A DNA stretch of 64,000 nt from Fidelibacterota bacterium (GTDB taxonomy: Bacteria > Fidelibacterota > Marinisomatia > SCGC-AAA003-L08 > TS1B11). The position numbers and the translations under genes are program-made. The notes under the pieces are model-generated. The model was not told where the DNA came from, did no database searches, and saw only the letters and a list, made by a program, of their open reading frames with translations. Where the stretch lies: positions 33,211-97,210 of the forward strand of contig SCKI01000008.1 in assembly GCA_004124295.1 (NCBI GenBank), read 5' to 3'. Numbering within the stretch: the stretch's first letter is position 1; the number at the start of each line of letters is the position of its first letter. Positions 36,415 to 45,937 of the stretch are shown one piece after another.

Positions 36415-38733
36415 TCAACTGGTTTCCCCGTAGAACGCCAGGGCATGTTTGGCTTGGCCGCTCATCCACAAGTTCAGCGGCAATCCCAGGCCTGCCTGCC
36501 GGGCATCAATAACTTTCAGATAGTCGCTGAACCTCTCCGCGCCGGGGATCAATTCAGCGAGCAGATTCTCGCTCTGTTCAAAAAAGGGCCTGTTGAGGCT
36601 GCTGTCCTTCTCGTCGGGGAACAGAGGCAAATAGTGGATGCCCTTCTCGACCAGATCAAGGAAGAAATGCGTGCCGAAGGAAACCTCCGGCGTATAGTCC
36701 CCTTCCCGGTAGGCGATTTCGATCAGCGCCAGGGTATTGTTGATCTCGCTGTACTGGACCGGTATGCCGAGGTTGATGTCGTTGCTGCCCCAGCGTCCCG
36801 GGCCCATCAGGATGAAGCGTTTGCCGGCCAGCTGCTCATTGACCTTGCCCACCAGCCGCCCCAGCTCGTAACGCTGTTCGGGGCCACGCATGCCGTGATA
36901 GGCCTTGGGATCGCAGAAAACCAAAAACTCGATGTTGTCGATGCGGCCGTTGCGGACGTAGCGATGGGCGCTGAACAGGCACTGCTCGGCCTGAATGCCG
37001 GTGGGGATCTCGACGCTCGATTCGGGCATGCGCTGGGCCATGGGCCGGGTCTGCAGCATGTAAAGATACTTGTCATCGCGGGAAAATTCGATGTCCACCG
37101 GCCGGCCGTAAGCCTCCTCCAGCACGCGCAGGATATCGCGCATCATCTCCGGGAACGGGGAGTAGCGCAGCAGCCGGTCGAAGGTGACGATGCCCTGGGG
37201 GTAACGCTCCGGCGCGAGTGCGGCAAAGGGGGCCTGGAGGTAGCCATCCTCCTCGATAGACAAAATCTGCTCGGCCTCAGGCAGCCGCTCATCGCCCCAC
37301 AAATCCCGGAGCAGCAGCACTTCGAAGCGGTTGGCCTTCAGGTTGACCACATCGATACGGGTCTGGGCATATTTCTTTTGCGCCTCCAGGGTGGTTTCCG
37401 GGCGCAGGGTTGGCGCGGACAGGCCCACCAGCCGGGCATAATCATCGCCGACCCGGTCCACCGCCCGGGTGCCCAGCCCCATGACCAGCCGCACCAGGCC
37501 ATCCTGCTCCTTGATCCGGGGGCTCCAGGTGTAGTCATTCCGCGAGAGGGCCACACCGGCATAGGCCGGCAGGAAATAATGCCGATACTTGAACCCGACC
37601 ACCTTCTGGATCAGAATGGCGATCTTCTCATCGTAGTCGAGGAGGTCCCGCTCCTGCCGGTAGATCAGCGGATCGGGCGCCAGACCGCTGGCATAGACCT
37701 CGCCGATGGCCCCGAGCAACTGGGAGAGGCGCTGGTTCAGGGGACCCTGGTTGCCCAGAAAGACGCTCAGATATTTGCCGGAAAAGGCGGCCTTGAAATT
37801 ATCCTCCAGCAGGCTGCTGGAGCGGACGATAAGGGGATGTTTGCCGATCTTTTTCAGCATATCCCGGCATTGAGTCACCACGTAGTCGGGGAACCGGCTG
37901 TTCCTGAAAACCTCCTGTATCGCCGGAAACTCGTTACGGATCTCCTCGGTGGTCTTGTACTTCTGGTTCTGGTACTTGGTCAGACTGTTGAAGCTGAGAA
38001 AATCCTCGAAGGCGTCACTGCGGATGTAGTACGATTCGGGTACCCGGATCAGGTCGCCGTATTTCTCCTTCAGCGTTTCACTGACGATTTTGAATCCCAG
38101 CACCATACCGGCGGCTTTGCCTCCGATGAGGCCGTGTCCGGTGGCGGTGCCGATGGCATTGTCCACCAGCGGCGGCATATCCCGGATCGTGAGGTGATGC
38201 TTGGCGACACGGATGAAATCGAGCTGGTCGCTGATGAAATGGCGCAGCAGGGAAACCCGCAGCCCCATGACATCTTCCTTGGGCAGGGGCGTCCCCAGGG
38301 GGATGCTGCAAAACTCCCGCACCTTGTCAGCCAGGACGCCGAAGGAAACATCCGCCAGATTGGCGATATTCTCCAACGCATAGATGTAGTCCCGCTTGAC
38401 CACCGAGAGAATCAGGTCGTCTATTTCGGCTTCGGTGAAATGTTCCTGGGTGCTTTGCAGGGTCAGCCGGCGGATGATCCTGCGCTCGTTGCTGGTCCAC
38501 TTCTCGGGCCCGACGTTGGGGCTACCGGATTTCTTTTCGGGGCGGAACCCTTTGGCCTCCTTGCGGGCCTGTTCGTAGATATCCTCGACCAGGACAAGGC
38601 GGCGCTCATGCAGGGTGAGCATCAGCTCGCGGATGATCTTTTCCTGCAACTGGGGATAGGCCGCCACCTTGTCCCTGAGGGCCTTGTAGGCCTCGCGGGA
38701 TTTACGGTTGGATATTTTTGCCGCGGTGGTCAC
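36415..38733 (-). CDS. PEP/pyruvate-binding (PPDK_N) domain protein without swivelling or PEP-barrel domains
   Basis: 772 residues. The centre carries the PPDK_N ATP-grasp-like fold: GLIGGKAAGMVLGFKI, LIVRSSSLLEDNFKAAFSGKY, and VDIEFSRDDKYLYMLQTRPM as the terminal ATP-binding strand. An N-terminal helical region of about 190 residues and a C-terminal region of about 200 residues flank it. The phosphohistidine (TSGGMTCH-type) domain and TIM barrel of true PPDK/PEP synthase are absent. It is therefore a stand-alone phosphotransferase or kinase-like protein; its partner is unknown. GTG start at 38733 preceded by GGGGG. Next upstream gene on the strand is a glutamate dehydrogenase, 72 bp away. 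Confidence 0.82.
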   Translation of the reverse strand: MTTAAKISNRKSREAYKALRDKVAAYPQLQEKIIRELMLTLHERRLVLVEDIYEQARKEAKGFRPEKKSGSPNVGPEKWTSNERRIIRRLTLQSTQEHFTEAEIDDLILSVVKRDYIYALENIANLADVSFGVLADKVREFCSIPLGTPLPKEDVMGLRVSLLRHFISDQLDFIRVAKHHLTIRDMPPLVDNAIGTATGHGLIGGKAAGMVLGFKIVSETLKEKYGDLIRVPESYYIRSDAFEDFLSFNSLTKYQNQKYKTTEEIRNEFPAIQEVFRNSRFPDYVVTQCRDMLKKIGKHPLIVRSSSLLEDNFKAAFSGKYLSVFLGNQGPLNQRLSQLLGAIGEVYASGLAPDPLIYRQERDLLDYDEKIAILIQKVVGFKYRHYFLPAYAGVALSRNDYTWSPRIKEQDGLVRLVMGLGTRAVDRVGDDYARLVGLSAPTLRPETTLEAQKKYAQTRIDVVNLKANRFEVLLLRDLWGDERLPEAEQILSIEEDGYLQAPFAALAPERYPQGIVTFDRLLRYSPFPEMMRDILRVLEEAYGRPVDIEFSRDDKYLYMLQTRPMAQRMPESSVEIPTGIQAEQCLFSAHRYVRNGRIDNIEFLVFCDPKAYHGMRGPEQRYELGRLVGKVNEQLAGKRFILMGPGRWGSNDINLGIPVQYSEINNTLALIEIAYREGDYTPEVSFGTHFFLDLVEKGIHYLPLFPDEKDSSLNRPFFEQSENLLAELIPGAERFSDYLKVIDARQAGLGLPLNLWMSGQAKHALAFYGETS

Positions 38734-38805
38734 TGTACCCCCAGACCTTGAATTGACCGGTCAGAGGCGCGGCGCCGATAGGCGCTCAGGGGCTGCAGGC
38801 TCCGG

Positions 38806-40056
38806 TCAGACCCAGCCTCTCAGGCGGCACGCTTCGGCTACTCGGGTCACCGAAATCATATAGGCCGCTTGCCTCATATGGACATCGTTGCGGCTGCTGT
38901 ACTGTCCGTAGACATCATTAAAGGCCGTGGTCATCAGGGCATCCAGCCGCCGGTGCACATCTTCCAATTCCCAATAGAAGTTATAGGTGTTCTGGACCTG
39001 CTCGAAATAGGAAACGGTGACGCCACCGGCATTGGCCAGAAAGTCGGGGATCACGAAAACGCCGTTTTTCCAAAGTATCTGATCGGCCTCCGGTGTGGTC
39101 GGCCCGTTGGCCAACTCGCACACGATCTTGGCCTTGATGCGGTCGGCGTTATCCTCGGTAATGACCCCTTCCAGCGCACTGGGGAACAGTACCTGCACAT
39201 CCAGCTCAAGGAGCTCGGCGTTGGTGATGGCATCGGCGCCGGGGAAGCCTTCCAGGCTGCCATGCGTCAGTTTGTAGTCCACCACCTCGGCGGCCTGCAG
39301 CCCTCGGGGATTGTAGATCCCGCCCCGGGAGTCGCTGGCAGCCAGCAGCTTCAAGCCCAACAGTTCCTCGCCCAGCAGGGCGGCATGCTGGCCGGCGTTG
39401 CCAAAGCCGTTGATAGCCATACTGCCGCCCGCAGGATTGATGCCCAGCTGCAGGGCCGCCTCGCGGACGGTAATAATGCCGCCCCGGGCTGTGGCGTCAG
39501 CCCGGCCCTGTGATCCTCCCAGGGGGATCGGTTTGCCGGTGATGACCCCGGGATGGCTCTCCATCGAAATTTTTTCATACTCGTCCATCATCCAGGCCAT
39601 GATCTGGGGATTGGTGTAAACATCGGGCGCCGGCACATCCTTGGTCACGCCGAGAATCCGGGCCGCCGCACCCATATAGGCCCGGGCCAGGCGTTCCTTC
39701 TCGGACTCGGAGAGCTCCTTGGGGTTGCAGGTCACCCCGCCCTTGGCCCCGCCCAGGGGAATATTGACCACCGCCGTTTTCCAGGTCATCCAGGCGGCCA
39801 GGGCCCGGACCGTGTCAATGGTCTCATCGGGATGCCAGCGCAGGCCCCCTTTGGTGGGCCCCCGGGCCGAGTTATACTGCACCCGGTAAGCATGGAAAAC
39901 CTGTACCGAGCCGTCATCCATTTTCACCGGCAGCGTGAAGCGGAATTCCCGCTGGGGCCAGCGCAGGAACTCGCGCATCCCCTCATCGAGCTGCAGCAGC
40001 TCGGCGGCATCATCAAATTGTTGTTGCGCAATGCTGAACGGATTGCTCTGACTCAT
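38806..40056 (-). CDS. gdhA: Glu/Leu/Phe/Val dehydrogenase (glutamate dehydrogenase)
   Basis: 416 residues. NAD(P)-dependent oxidative deamination of glutamate (or reverse). Seen: the substrate Lys in GPTKGGLRWHP, the catalytic Lys in PLGGAKGGV, the family pattern PAPDVYTNPQIMAWMMDEY, and the nucleotide-binding INGFGNAGQHAALLGE. The C-terminal LANAGGVTVSYFEQVQN is conserved in glutamate dehydrogenases. ATG at 40056. Its length and motifs fit the hexameric small GDH of catabolic type, but leucine dehydrogenase activity cannot be excluded. Confidence 0.92.
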   Translation of the reverse strand: MSQSNPFSIAQQQFDDAAELLQLDEGMREFLRWPQREFRFTLPVKMDDGSVQVFHAYRVQYNSARGPTKGGLRWHPDETIDTVRALAAWMTWKTAVVNIPLGGAKGGVTCNPKELSESEKERLARAYMGAAARILGVTKDVPAPDVYTNPQIMAWMMDEYEKISMESHPGVITGKPIPLGGSQGRADATARGGIITVREAALQLGINPAGGSMAINGFGNAGQHAALLGEELLGLKLLAASDSRGGIYNPRGLQAAEVVDYKLTHGSLEGFPGADAITNAELLELDVQVLFPSALEGVITEDNADRIKAKIVCELANGPTTPEADQILWKNGVFVIPDFLANAGGVTVSYFEQVQNTYNFYWELEDVHRRLDALMTTAFNDVYGQYSSRNDVHMRQAAYMISVTRVAEACRLRGWV

Positions 40057-40265
40057 CGAATTACTCTCTATTTAGGTGGAATCGGGTGGTATGGGGGGTC
40101 TTAAAAGGCTATCCCGCGTGAACCAGGAACAACGCAATGTCTGCTATGCGCCGGTCGAATTTACCCTGCCCGCGGGGGGAGTCAAACAGTTGCCTGCGGT
40201 GATCGGCAGAAATGCCCTGCCCCGGCCCGGAAGCGCCGCCGGCGACAGGGGCCAGAATACCGCCC
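40057..40265. other. Spacer between glutamate dehydrogenase and RmlD-like gene
   Basis: 209 bp with no recognisable gene. An unsupported 71-codon frame crosses it on the plus strand, with no ribosome site and no family motif. A small palindrome CGCCGCCGGCG lies at 40234-40244. It probably holds the promoter region of the glutamate dehydrogenase gene. Confidence 0.5.
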
Positions 40266-41003
40266 TCAGCGGATATCCAGAAGGCCAATGAGTTTGCTGA
40301 GGTCCAGGGAGGTGTCCTTGGGCACCTCGAAGTCGACCTCGTCCCGGCGCAGTTCCCCGACCTCGGTCCGGCCCAGCAGCAGGGCCAGGTCGCGCACCGT
40401 TTTGCGCTCGGTGCCCACATGCACGATGCCGGTAATGCGGGGTTGCAGGGCCAGTTCCAGGATGATCGGCGCGATGACGACGACCGAATCCCGGGAAGTG
40501 TACTGGTCGACGAAGGCCTTCGGGTGGGGAAATTCGGCCGGGCAGAAAGTGGTCCGCAGGATGAGCGCGTTGGGCACCATTTGCGCCGCGCTTTCGCCGC
40601 CCAGCTTCGACCAGGCGTAGGCGTTCTGGGGCAAGAGCTCGTCGGTCTCCTTGTAGAGCCCCCGGTCGCCCTTGAAAACATAGTCGCTGGAGATGTAGAC
40701 AAAGCGGTGGCCCGCTTCATGGCACAGGGCGGCCAGCAGGGCCGTGCCGGCAATGTTGACCCGCATGGCCGTCACCGGGTTGCGGGCCACTTCCGGCGGA
40801 GATGTGGTCGCCGCGGCGTGGAGCACCGTGGTAATGCCGTGGTCAGCCAGGTAGTCTGCCATACCGGCCGGGTCGGTGAGATCGAACAGTTCGTGGGATG
40901 GCGCCAGCAGCTCCGGCGCGAGGCGGCGCAGTTCGCTGCCCAGCAGGCCCGAGCCGCCGGTAAGCAGCACCTGGCGGGGTTCAATTCTCTCAGTTGTCGA
41001 CAT
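40266..41003 (-). CDS. RmlD-like NAD(P)-dependent reductase (extended SDR)
   Basis: 245 residues. QVLLTGGSGLLGSELRRLAP gives the TGGxGxxG cofactor site, VYISSDYVFKGDRGLY the Ser and substrate region, and YAWSKLGGE the catalytic Tyr/Lys. This is the pattern of dTDP-4-dehydrorhamnose reductase (RmlD) and related sugar-nucleotide reductases, but the protein is shorter than RmlD (about 290). Being immediately upstream (transcript downstream) of a GT2 and a methyltransferase, a role in nucleotide-sugar supply for surface glycans is likely. Sugar identity is unknown. Confidence 0.8.
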   Translation of the reverse strand: MSTTERIEPRQVLLTGGSGLLGSELRRLAPELLAPSHELFDLTDPAGMADYLADHGITTVLHAAATTSPPEVARNPVTAMRVNIAGTALLAALCHEAGHRFVYISSDYVFKGDRGLYKETDELLPQNAYAWSKLGGESAAQMVPNALILRTTFCPAEFPHPKAFVDQYTSRDSVVVIAPIILELALQPRITGIVHVGTERKTVRDLALLLGRTEVGELRRDEVDFEVPKDTSLDLSKLIGLLDIR

Positions 41004-41016
41004 GGCTTGGGCGAAC

Positions 41017-42075
41017 TTAGCGGTCTCGGGGCCAGAGCTGGCTAAAGGTTTTTTTGCCCCCTAAATAATAAGCCAGCACCAGGCTGCGGGGATAAAGATA
41101 GGGATCGATCTCCCGGTCGCTACGGGTGCGCAGGCGTTGCACCTGCCGGCGCTTGCGCAAGATCAAGGGCAGGTGGAATACCAGCCACAAGTAGGCCGCC
41201 GGCACAGCCAGCAACCGCTTAAAATCGAGGCTGAGGAGCGATTTGACCATCAACAGGCCGTCCAGCAGCGCCCGCACCGGCAGCACCCTCAGCAGGCGGC
41301 CCGGGCCGTAGTTCTTCAGCAGCATGAAGACGCTGTTGCGGTGGTTCCAGTACATTTTCATGTAGCTGTCGGGCTTGATGGTGCCGCCGGCATAGTGGTA
41401 GATCAGCGCCGCCGGTACGACTCGTAGCCGGTAGCCCATCAGGTGCAGCCGCCAGCAGAGGTCGATCTCCTCCATATGGTGCACGAAGTCATCGTCGAGG
41501 CCCCCGGCCCTCAAAAAAATCTCCCTGCGTACCAGCAGGGCGGCGCCGGAGGCCCAGAAAAGATCGGTCCCCTGGTCATATTGGCCCGTGTCCTTCTCGA
41601 TGGTGCCCAGGATGCGGCCCCGCAGGAAGGGGAAGCCGTAGCGGTCCATGAAGCCGCCCGACGCGCCGGCATACTCGAAATGGTCCCGCTGCTCCATGTG
41701 CCGCAGCTTGGGCTGGCAGCCGGCCAGGTCCGGGTGGGCCTCCATTTCGGCGATGAGCGGCGCCAGCCAGCCGGGGGTCACCTCAACGTCGTTGTTCAGC
41801 AGCACGGCGTAAACACCTTTGGCTTTCTCTACGGCCAGATTGTAGGCGGCGCTGTAGCCGATATTGCCGCCGGTCTCCAGAATGGTGACGCCGGGATAAT
41901 GTTCCCGCATGAACGGAAGACTGTCATCGCTGGAGGCGTTATCGGCCATGATAAGCTCCACGGCCGGATAGGTATCGGCCAGCAGCGAATCGAAGCAGGT
42001 TTTCAGGAAGCGCCGGCCGTTGTAATTGAGCACGATCACACTGACCAGGGCGCTGGCGGCGGGCGTATCAGGCAT
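41017..42075 (-). CDS. Glycosyltransferase family 2 (rhamnosyltransferase-like)
   Basis: 352 residues. GT-A fold: VSVIVLNYNGRRFLKTCFDS at the N-terminus, then LLNNDVEVTPGWL as the DxD-type metal motif, and a DLFWASGAALLVRREIF segment followed by HHMEEIDLCWRLHLMGY as in WbbL-like rhamnosyltransferases. A C-terminal hydrophobic stretch (AVPAAYLWLVFHLPLIL) suggests membrane attachment. The ATG at 42075 gives a clean N-terminus and overlaps the upstream methyltransferase stop by eight bases; the open frame before it is not coding. Probable glycan-chain assembly at the inner membrane. Confidence 0.88.
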   Translation of the reverse strand: MPDTPAASALVSVIVLNYNGRRFLKTCFDSLLADTYPAVELIMADNASSDDSLPFMREHYPGVTILETGGNIGYSAAYNLAVEKAKGVYAVLLNNDVEVTPGWLAPLIAEMEAHPDLAGCQPKLRHMEQRDHFEYAGASGGFMDRYGFPFLRGRILGTIEKDTGQYDQGTDLFWASGAALLVRREIFLRAGGLDDDFVHHMEEIDLCWRLHLMGYRLRVVPAALIYHYAGGTIKPDSYMKMYWNHRNSVFMLLKNYGPGRLLRVLPVRALLDGLLMVKSLLSLDFKRLLAVPAAYLWLVFHLPLILRKRRQVQRLRTRSDREIDPYLYPRSLVLAYYLGGKKTFSQLWPRDR

Positions 42076-42844
42076 CGCCGCTCCGCCGGATGTCGAGGTA
42101 CCAGCCGCTGGCCAGGGCAGCAGGCAGATGCTGGGCCAGGAGCCGGTCCCAGCGGACCAGTCCGGGGTGCATGCTGTAGAACGGCAGGTAGGTTTCGATG
42201 ATGGGCAAGGTGACAAAGGATTTGTGCACAGAGCCGATTGACAGCCCCAGAGCCCGCAGCTCCCGGCGCAGCCGGGACAGGGTGAAGAAGTTGACATGCG
42301 GCGTGTCGTAATTCTGGGAGTAGGGCTCCTTTTTCCCGAGCAGTTTCTTCACCCGGCTGACCAGGCCGTCCAGCCCCCAGCGGCGTAACAGATAGATCGG
42401 AATCTGGCTGATTTCGAACGGGCCCCGGCCGTTGGGAATGGTCAGCAGCAGCCGGGCCCCGGTTCGCATATGGTCGGCGAGGTAGGCCAGCAGCGCCGGA
42501 TAAGGGCCAATATGTTCCAGGACCTCGGTCATAATCAGCACATCGTAACCGGAAAGATCGCAATCCTGCAGGGCACGGAACTTGAAGGCGACATTGGGCA
42601 GGCCGCTGCGGGCTCGGGCCAGATCAAGGGTCGGCTGGTGGATGTCGATGCCGAGCACCGCGCTGCCGGCCACCGTGCCCAGGGGGATGGTGATGTTGCC
42701 GCTGCCGCAGCCTATGTCCAGAACGCGGACAGTGCCGCCAGGGGGACGGGCGGCATCAACCTGGCGCCAGAGCCACTCCAGGCGCTCCAGATGGACCGGG
42801 TAGTCGACGTATTCGGTAAGGCCGCGATCGAAGCTTAAAGGCAC
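42068..42844 (-). CDS. Class I SAM-dependent methyltransferase
   Basis: 258 residues. Motif I is VRVLDIGCGSGNITIPLG, followed by VLGIDIHQPTLDLA (acidic residue binding ribose) and a Methyltransf_11/23-type VLIMTEVLEHIGPYP. It lies between a DUF2723 membrane protein and a GT2 with overlap into the latter, so a sugar- or polyprenyl-linked substrate is plausible (inference). The substrate cannot be read from the sequence. Confidence 0.85.
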   Translation of the reverse strand: MPLSFDRGLTEYVDYPVHLERLEWLWRQVDAARPPGGTVRVLDIGCGSGNITIPLGTVAGSAVLGIDIHQPTLDLARARSGLPNVAFKFRALQDCDLSGYDVLIMTEVLEHIGPYPALLAYLADHMRTGARLLLTIPNGRGPFEISQIPIYLLRRWGLDGLVSRVKKLLGKKEPYSQNYDTPHVNFFTLSRLRRELRALGLSIGSVHKSFVTLPIIETYLPFYSMHPGLVRWDRLLAQHLPAALASGWYLDIRRSGDA

Positions 42845-42871
42845 GCTACCGGAGGTCGGCCCGGCGCCGTG

Positions 42872-45484
42872 CTACTGGAGGGAGTCCAGCAGCGACAGGG
42901 CCTGCCGGTCGTTGGGATGGCTCAACAGCCAACTGTTCAAGTAGTGGCGGGCTTGGTCATTGCGCCCGGCCTGGGCGTAAATCTGGACCAGCCGGCCCAC
43001 CAGTTGGCCATTGTTCGGGCGGCTCCGGTAAAGGGCCTCGAGAATGGTGTCTGCCCGGGCCCAATTCTCCAGGTAGCGCCCATATTCGAAGGCCAGATCG
43101 AGGGAATCTGCCATGGTGGCTACAAACAGGTTGGAGAAATTCTCCACCCGCTGCCGCACGACTTCCGGTCTGCCGGTCTCGTTGTGCAGGTAGGTTATCT
43201 GCCGGTAGAGCTGCTTGTTCCGCACCGGGATGACCTTTTCGGGGATGTTGGTATCCATGGCATCCAGCACCCGGCTGGCCCGCTCCCCGTCATTGGCGGC
43301 CAGCGCCTCCAGGGTGAGCTGCAGGAAACTGGCCCGGACGTTCTGGATCAGGCGCTGGATATTGGGATTGAGATAGACCGACGGATCGTCGAGGCTGCGG
43401 TAGCGGTAAGTTTCCAGCAGGTTTTTTTCCAGCTGGTCGGCATTGAGTCTCGGGGCCGGCGTCGGCCGCAGCAGGTAGACCAGGCCCTGCATCTCCAGGT
43501 ATTTATCCAGTCCCAGCCGGCTCTCTCCGGCCACCGTGACGGCGAAATAGATCGGCCGGGTCCACTTGATGTCCCGGATCAGCTGCACGATCATGCGGTC
43601 CTGCACCCGCAGGAAACGGTCAACGTAGGTTGGCTTCAAAGTCCACTCCAGGGAACCGTCGGGGTAGTCGGGGTGGTTCAGGGGCAGCTTGATATTCTTG
43701 GTCTCCCAGGGGATCGGGGAGAGCAGTTCGATTTCCGCATCGGTCAGGGTCAGGGGCAGGCGGGGTTCGGTATCGCGCAGTTGGCGGATGTACCAATCGG
43801 TATTCAGCAAGCTCAGGTTCACCACCCGCACATCTTTGCGGATCCCTTCCACCTCCTGCAAATACCACAACGGGAAAGTATCGTTATCGCCGTTGGTGAA
43901 CAGGATGCCGTTGGTGGCACAGCTGTTAAGCAGATTATAGGAATAGTCCCAGGCCACAAAGTTGCCGGTGCGGTCGTGCTGGTGGTAATTGGCCCGCAGC
44001 ATATTCAGGGGCATCACTACGGCCAGCAGTCCCAGGGCGCCCATGAGCAGTTGCCGCCCGAAACCTTCCGTGCCGAATCTTTTTTGCAGTTGCCCCAGCA
44101 GACCCGCCACGCCGACACCGATCCAGATGGAGAAGGCAAAGTAGCTGCCGACGAAGGCATAGTCCCGCTCCCGGGGCTGGGGATCGGGCTGGTTCAGGTA
44201 GAGGATAATCATCAGCCCGGTGGCCAGGAACAGGGACATCACCGCCAGCGCGCCCTGCCAGTCCCAGCGAAAATGGACCCACATACCGAACAGACCGATG
44301 AAGAAGGCCAGGGGCAAGCCGAACTGCCGCCAGTCGACCCCGTCCTGTGAGGGGTGCGCCCCCATCGCGGAGACACCGGGCGCCGGCGAGGGGCCCCGTC
44401 CGGCAAACTGCCACAGAAAGTAGCGCGCGTACATTTTCTTGACCTGGTAGTTCCAGAAGAAATCGCTCACCCCGGTGTACCGGTTGCGGGTCTCCGGGGT
44501 CCAGCGCGCCCGGTCAAAGATGGACCAGTCGCCGTACTGCTCGCGCTCCAGGTAGGCCAGTGCCCGGCGGGTCGTATCGGGGTCGTTTTCGTCGATGGCG
44601 GGATTCTGGCCGGAGCGGATGAAAATGGTGGCATAGGTGGAGTACCCCACCAGGATCAGCACCAGGGCCGTAAATATGATGCTGGCGCTGTTGCTCCGGG
44701 TCCTGATGGCCCAGATGGCGCCGGCCAAAACGGCCACAATGACCAACGCCACCGTAACCAGATTGGTGGCCACCGCCAGCCGGGGCAGCCCCTTGATGAT
44801 GCCCAGGTAGATGATCAGAAATACGCCGCCGGTGATAGCGATAGTGATTACCAGTCCGGTCAATTTGAATTCGTAACGCCGGAAATAGATGATCAGGGCG
44901 ATAAAGGGCAGGGCCAACAGGTTGAGCAGGTGGACCCCGGCGGCAAGCCCCAGCAGGTAGGCCAGCAGCAGGATGTAGTGCAGATGGCTGCCCTGTTCAT
45001 CCCGTTGGCTCCAGCGCAGGATCAGCCAGACGACGAATGCCGTCAGAAAGGTCGACATGGAATAAACTTCCGCCTCCACTGCGTTAAACCAGTGGCTGTC
45101 GGTAACCATAAAGGTGAGCGCCCCGATGGCGGCGGCGCCATAGCTGATCAACGCATCATTGCGGGAGGCCACCGGGCCACGCCATTTTCTGACCAGCTGC
45201 ACGATGATCAGGTAGAGGAACATGACGGCCAGCGCGCTGCTGAGCACCGACATGAAATTGACCCGGGCAGCGATGTCGTCCATGATCGGCAGCATGGTCG
45301 CAATCCGGCCCAGCAGGAGATACAGCGGGCTCCCCGGCGGATGCGGCACGCCGAGGATATACGAAGTGGCGATAAACTCGCCGCAATCCCAGAACGATAC
45401 GGTGGGGGCCATGGTCTTGGTGTAGAGGATCAGGGCGGCCAGGAATATGGACCCGGCAATGATGCCATGAGTACGGGCAGGCAT
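42872..45484 (-). CDS. DUF2723 membrane protein (TMEM260-like), with C-terminal TPR-like region
   Basis: 870 residues. About 11 or more hydrophobic spans occupy the first two thirds, opening with TKTMAPTVSFWDCGEFIATS, the DUF2723 hallmark with acidic Asp/Glu in the first loop. From about 690 a soluble region with TPR-like helices (RADTILEALYRSRPNNGQLV, LVQIYAQAGRNDQARHYLN) follows. DUF2723 contains vertebrate TMEM260, a protein O-mannosyltransferase, so this is probably a lipid-sugar-dependent GT-C glycosyltransferase. Adjacent glycosylation-type genes support this. ATG at 45484, 14 bp from the DUF1844 stop. Confidence 0.88.
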   Translation of the reverse strand: MPARTHGIIAGSIFLAALILYTKTMAPTVSFWDCGEFIATSYILGVPHPPGSPLYLLLGRIATMLPIMDDIAARVNFMSVLSSALAVMFLYLIIVQLVRKWRGPVASRNDALISYGAAAIGALTFMVTDSHWFNAVEAEVYSMSTFLTAFVVWLILRWSQRDEQGSHLHYILLLAYLLGLAAGVHLLNLLALPFIALIIYFRRYEFKLTGLVITIAITGGVFLIIYLGIIKGLPRLAVATNLVTVALVIVAVLAGAIWAIRTRSNSASIIFTALVLILVGYSTYATIFIRSGQNPAIDENDPDTTRRALAYLEREQYGDWSIFDRARWTPETRNRYTGVSDFFWNYQVKKMYARYFLWQFAGRGPSPAPGVSAMGAHPSQDGVDWRQFGLPLAFFIGLFGMWVHFRWDWQGALAVMSLFLATGLMIILYLNQPDPQPRERDYAFVGSYFAFSIWIGVGVAGLLGQLQKRFGTEGFGRQLLMGALGLLAVVMPLNMLRANYHQHDRTGNFVAWDYSYNLLNSCATNGILFTNGDNDTFPLWYLQEVEGIRKDVRVVNLSLLNTDWYIRQLRDTEPRLPLTLTDAEIELLSPIPWETKNIKLPLNHPDYPDGSLEWTLKPTYVDRFLRVQDRMIVQLIRDIKWTRPIYFAVTVAGESRLGLDKYLEMQGLVYLLRPTPAPRLNADQLEKNLLETYRYRSLDDPSVYLNPNIQRLIQNVRASFLQLTLEALAANDGERASRVLDAMDTNIPEKVIPVRNKQLYRQITYLHNETGRPEVVRQRVENFSNLFVATMADSLDLAFEYGRYLENWARADTILEALYRSRPNNGQLVGRLVQIYAQAGRNDQARHYLNSWLLSHPNDRQALSLLDSLQ

Positions 45485-45498
45485 AGGTTCAGCCCGGC

Positions 45499-45930
45499 TC
45501 AGCCGGACTCGGACGCGGCGTCGGCATCCCCGGATGGAGCGGCGCCGGTATCGGCGCCGGCCGGGTCGTCTGCAGCCGGGGCCTCTGCCGTATCGCCACC
45601 AGCAGCGGGATCAGCGGCAGTAGCGCCCTCGTCAGATTGCTCTGCCTCGGCTTCCTTTTGCTGGTCCAGCTCGTGGATATAGTTCAGCTTGAGCTGCTGC
45701 AGGTTTTCCGTAAGCAGTTTGTCCTCCTCCTCGCCCCGGCGTCCTTCGGTTTTGCGCTTGAGCATGTCGAGCATATCGATGAGCAGGGCGGCGGCCGGTA
45801 AATTCGGTTCCAGTTTATCGGTAATCGGATTCTTGATTTTTCCCATGCCCACCCAGGCCTGGGTAATCAGGTCGGCGGCCAGGCCGATAAACAGTTTTTC
45901 ATCCGTTGTGCCGGATTGGGAGGATGTCAT
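45499..45930 (-). CDS. DUF1844 domain protein
   Basis: 143 residues. The DUF1844 core is seen as LFIGLAADLITQAWVGMGKI...LEPNLPAAALLIDMLDMLKRKTEG. The last 50 residues are Ala/Asp/Glu/Pro-rich, low complexity and probably disordered. DUF1844 proteins are small, alpha-helical and of unknown function, found mainly in Gram-negative and FCB genomes. ATG at 45930; recG ends eight bases upstream on the strand. Confidence 0.9.
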   Translation of the reverse strand: MTSSQSGTTDEKLFIGLAADLITQAWVGMGKIKNPITDKLEPNLPAAALLIDMLDMLKRKTEGRRGEEEDKLLTENLQQLKLNYIHELDQQKEAEAEQSDEGATAADPAAGGDTAEAPAADDPAGADTGAAPSGDADAASESG

Positions 45931-45937
45931 ATTGCCT

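Noticed and set aside
36445..38751. A 768-codon open frame antisense to the PPDK_N gene
   Set aside because: High-GC shadow of a motif-bearing gene; no supporting feature in the antisense product.
40057..40265. Checked for a tRNA gene or small ORF
   Set aside because: No cloverleaf arrangement and no ribosome-site-supported ORF.
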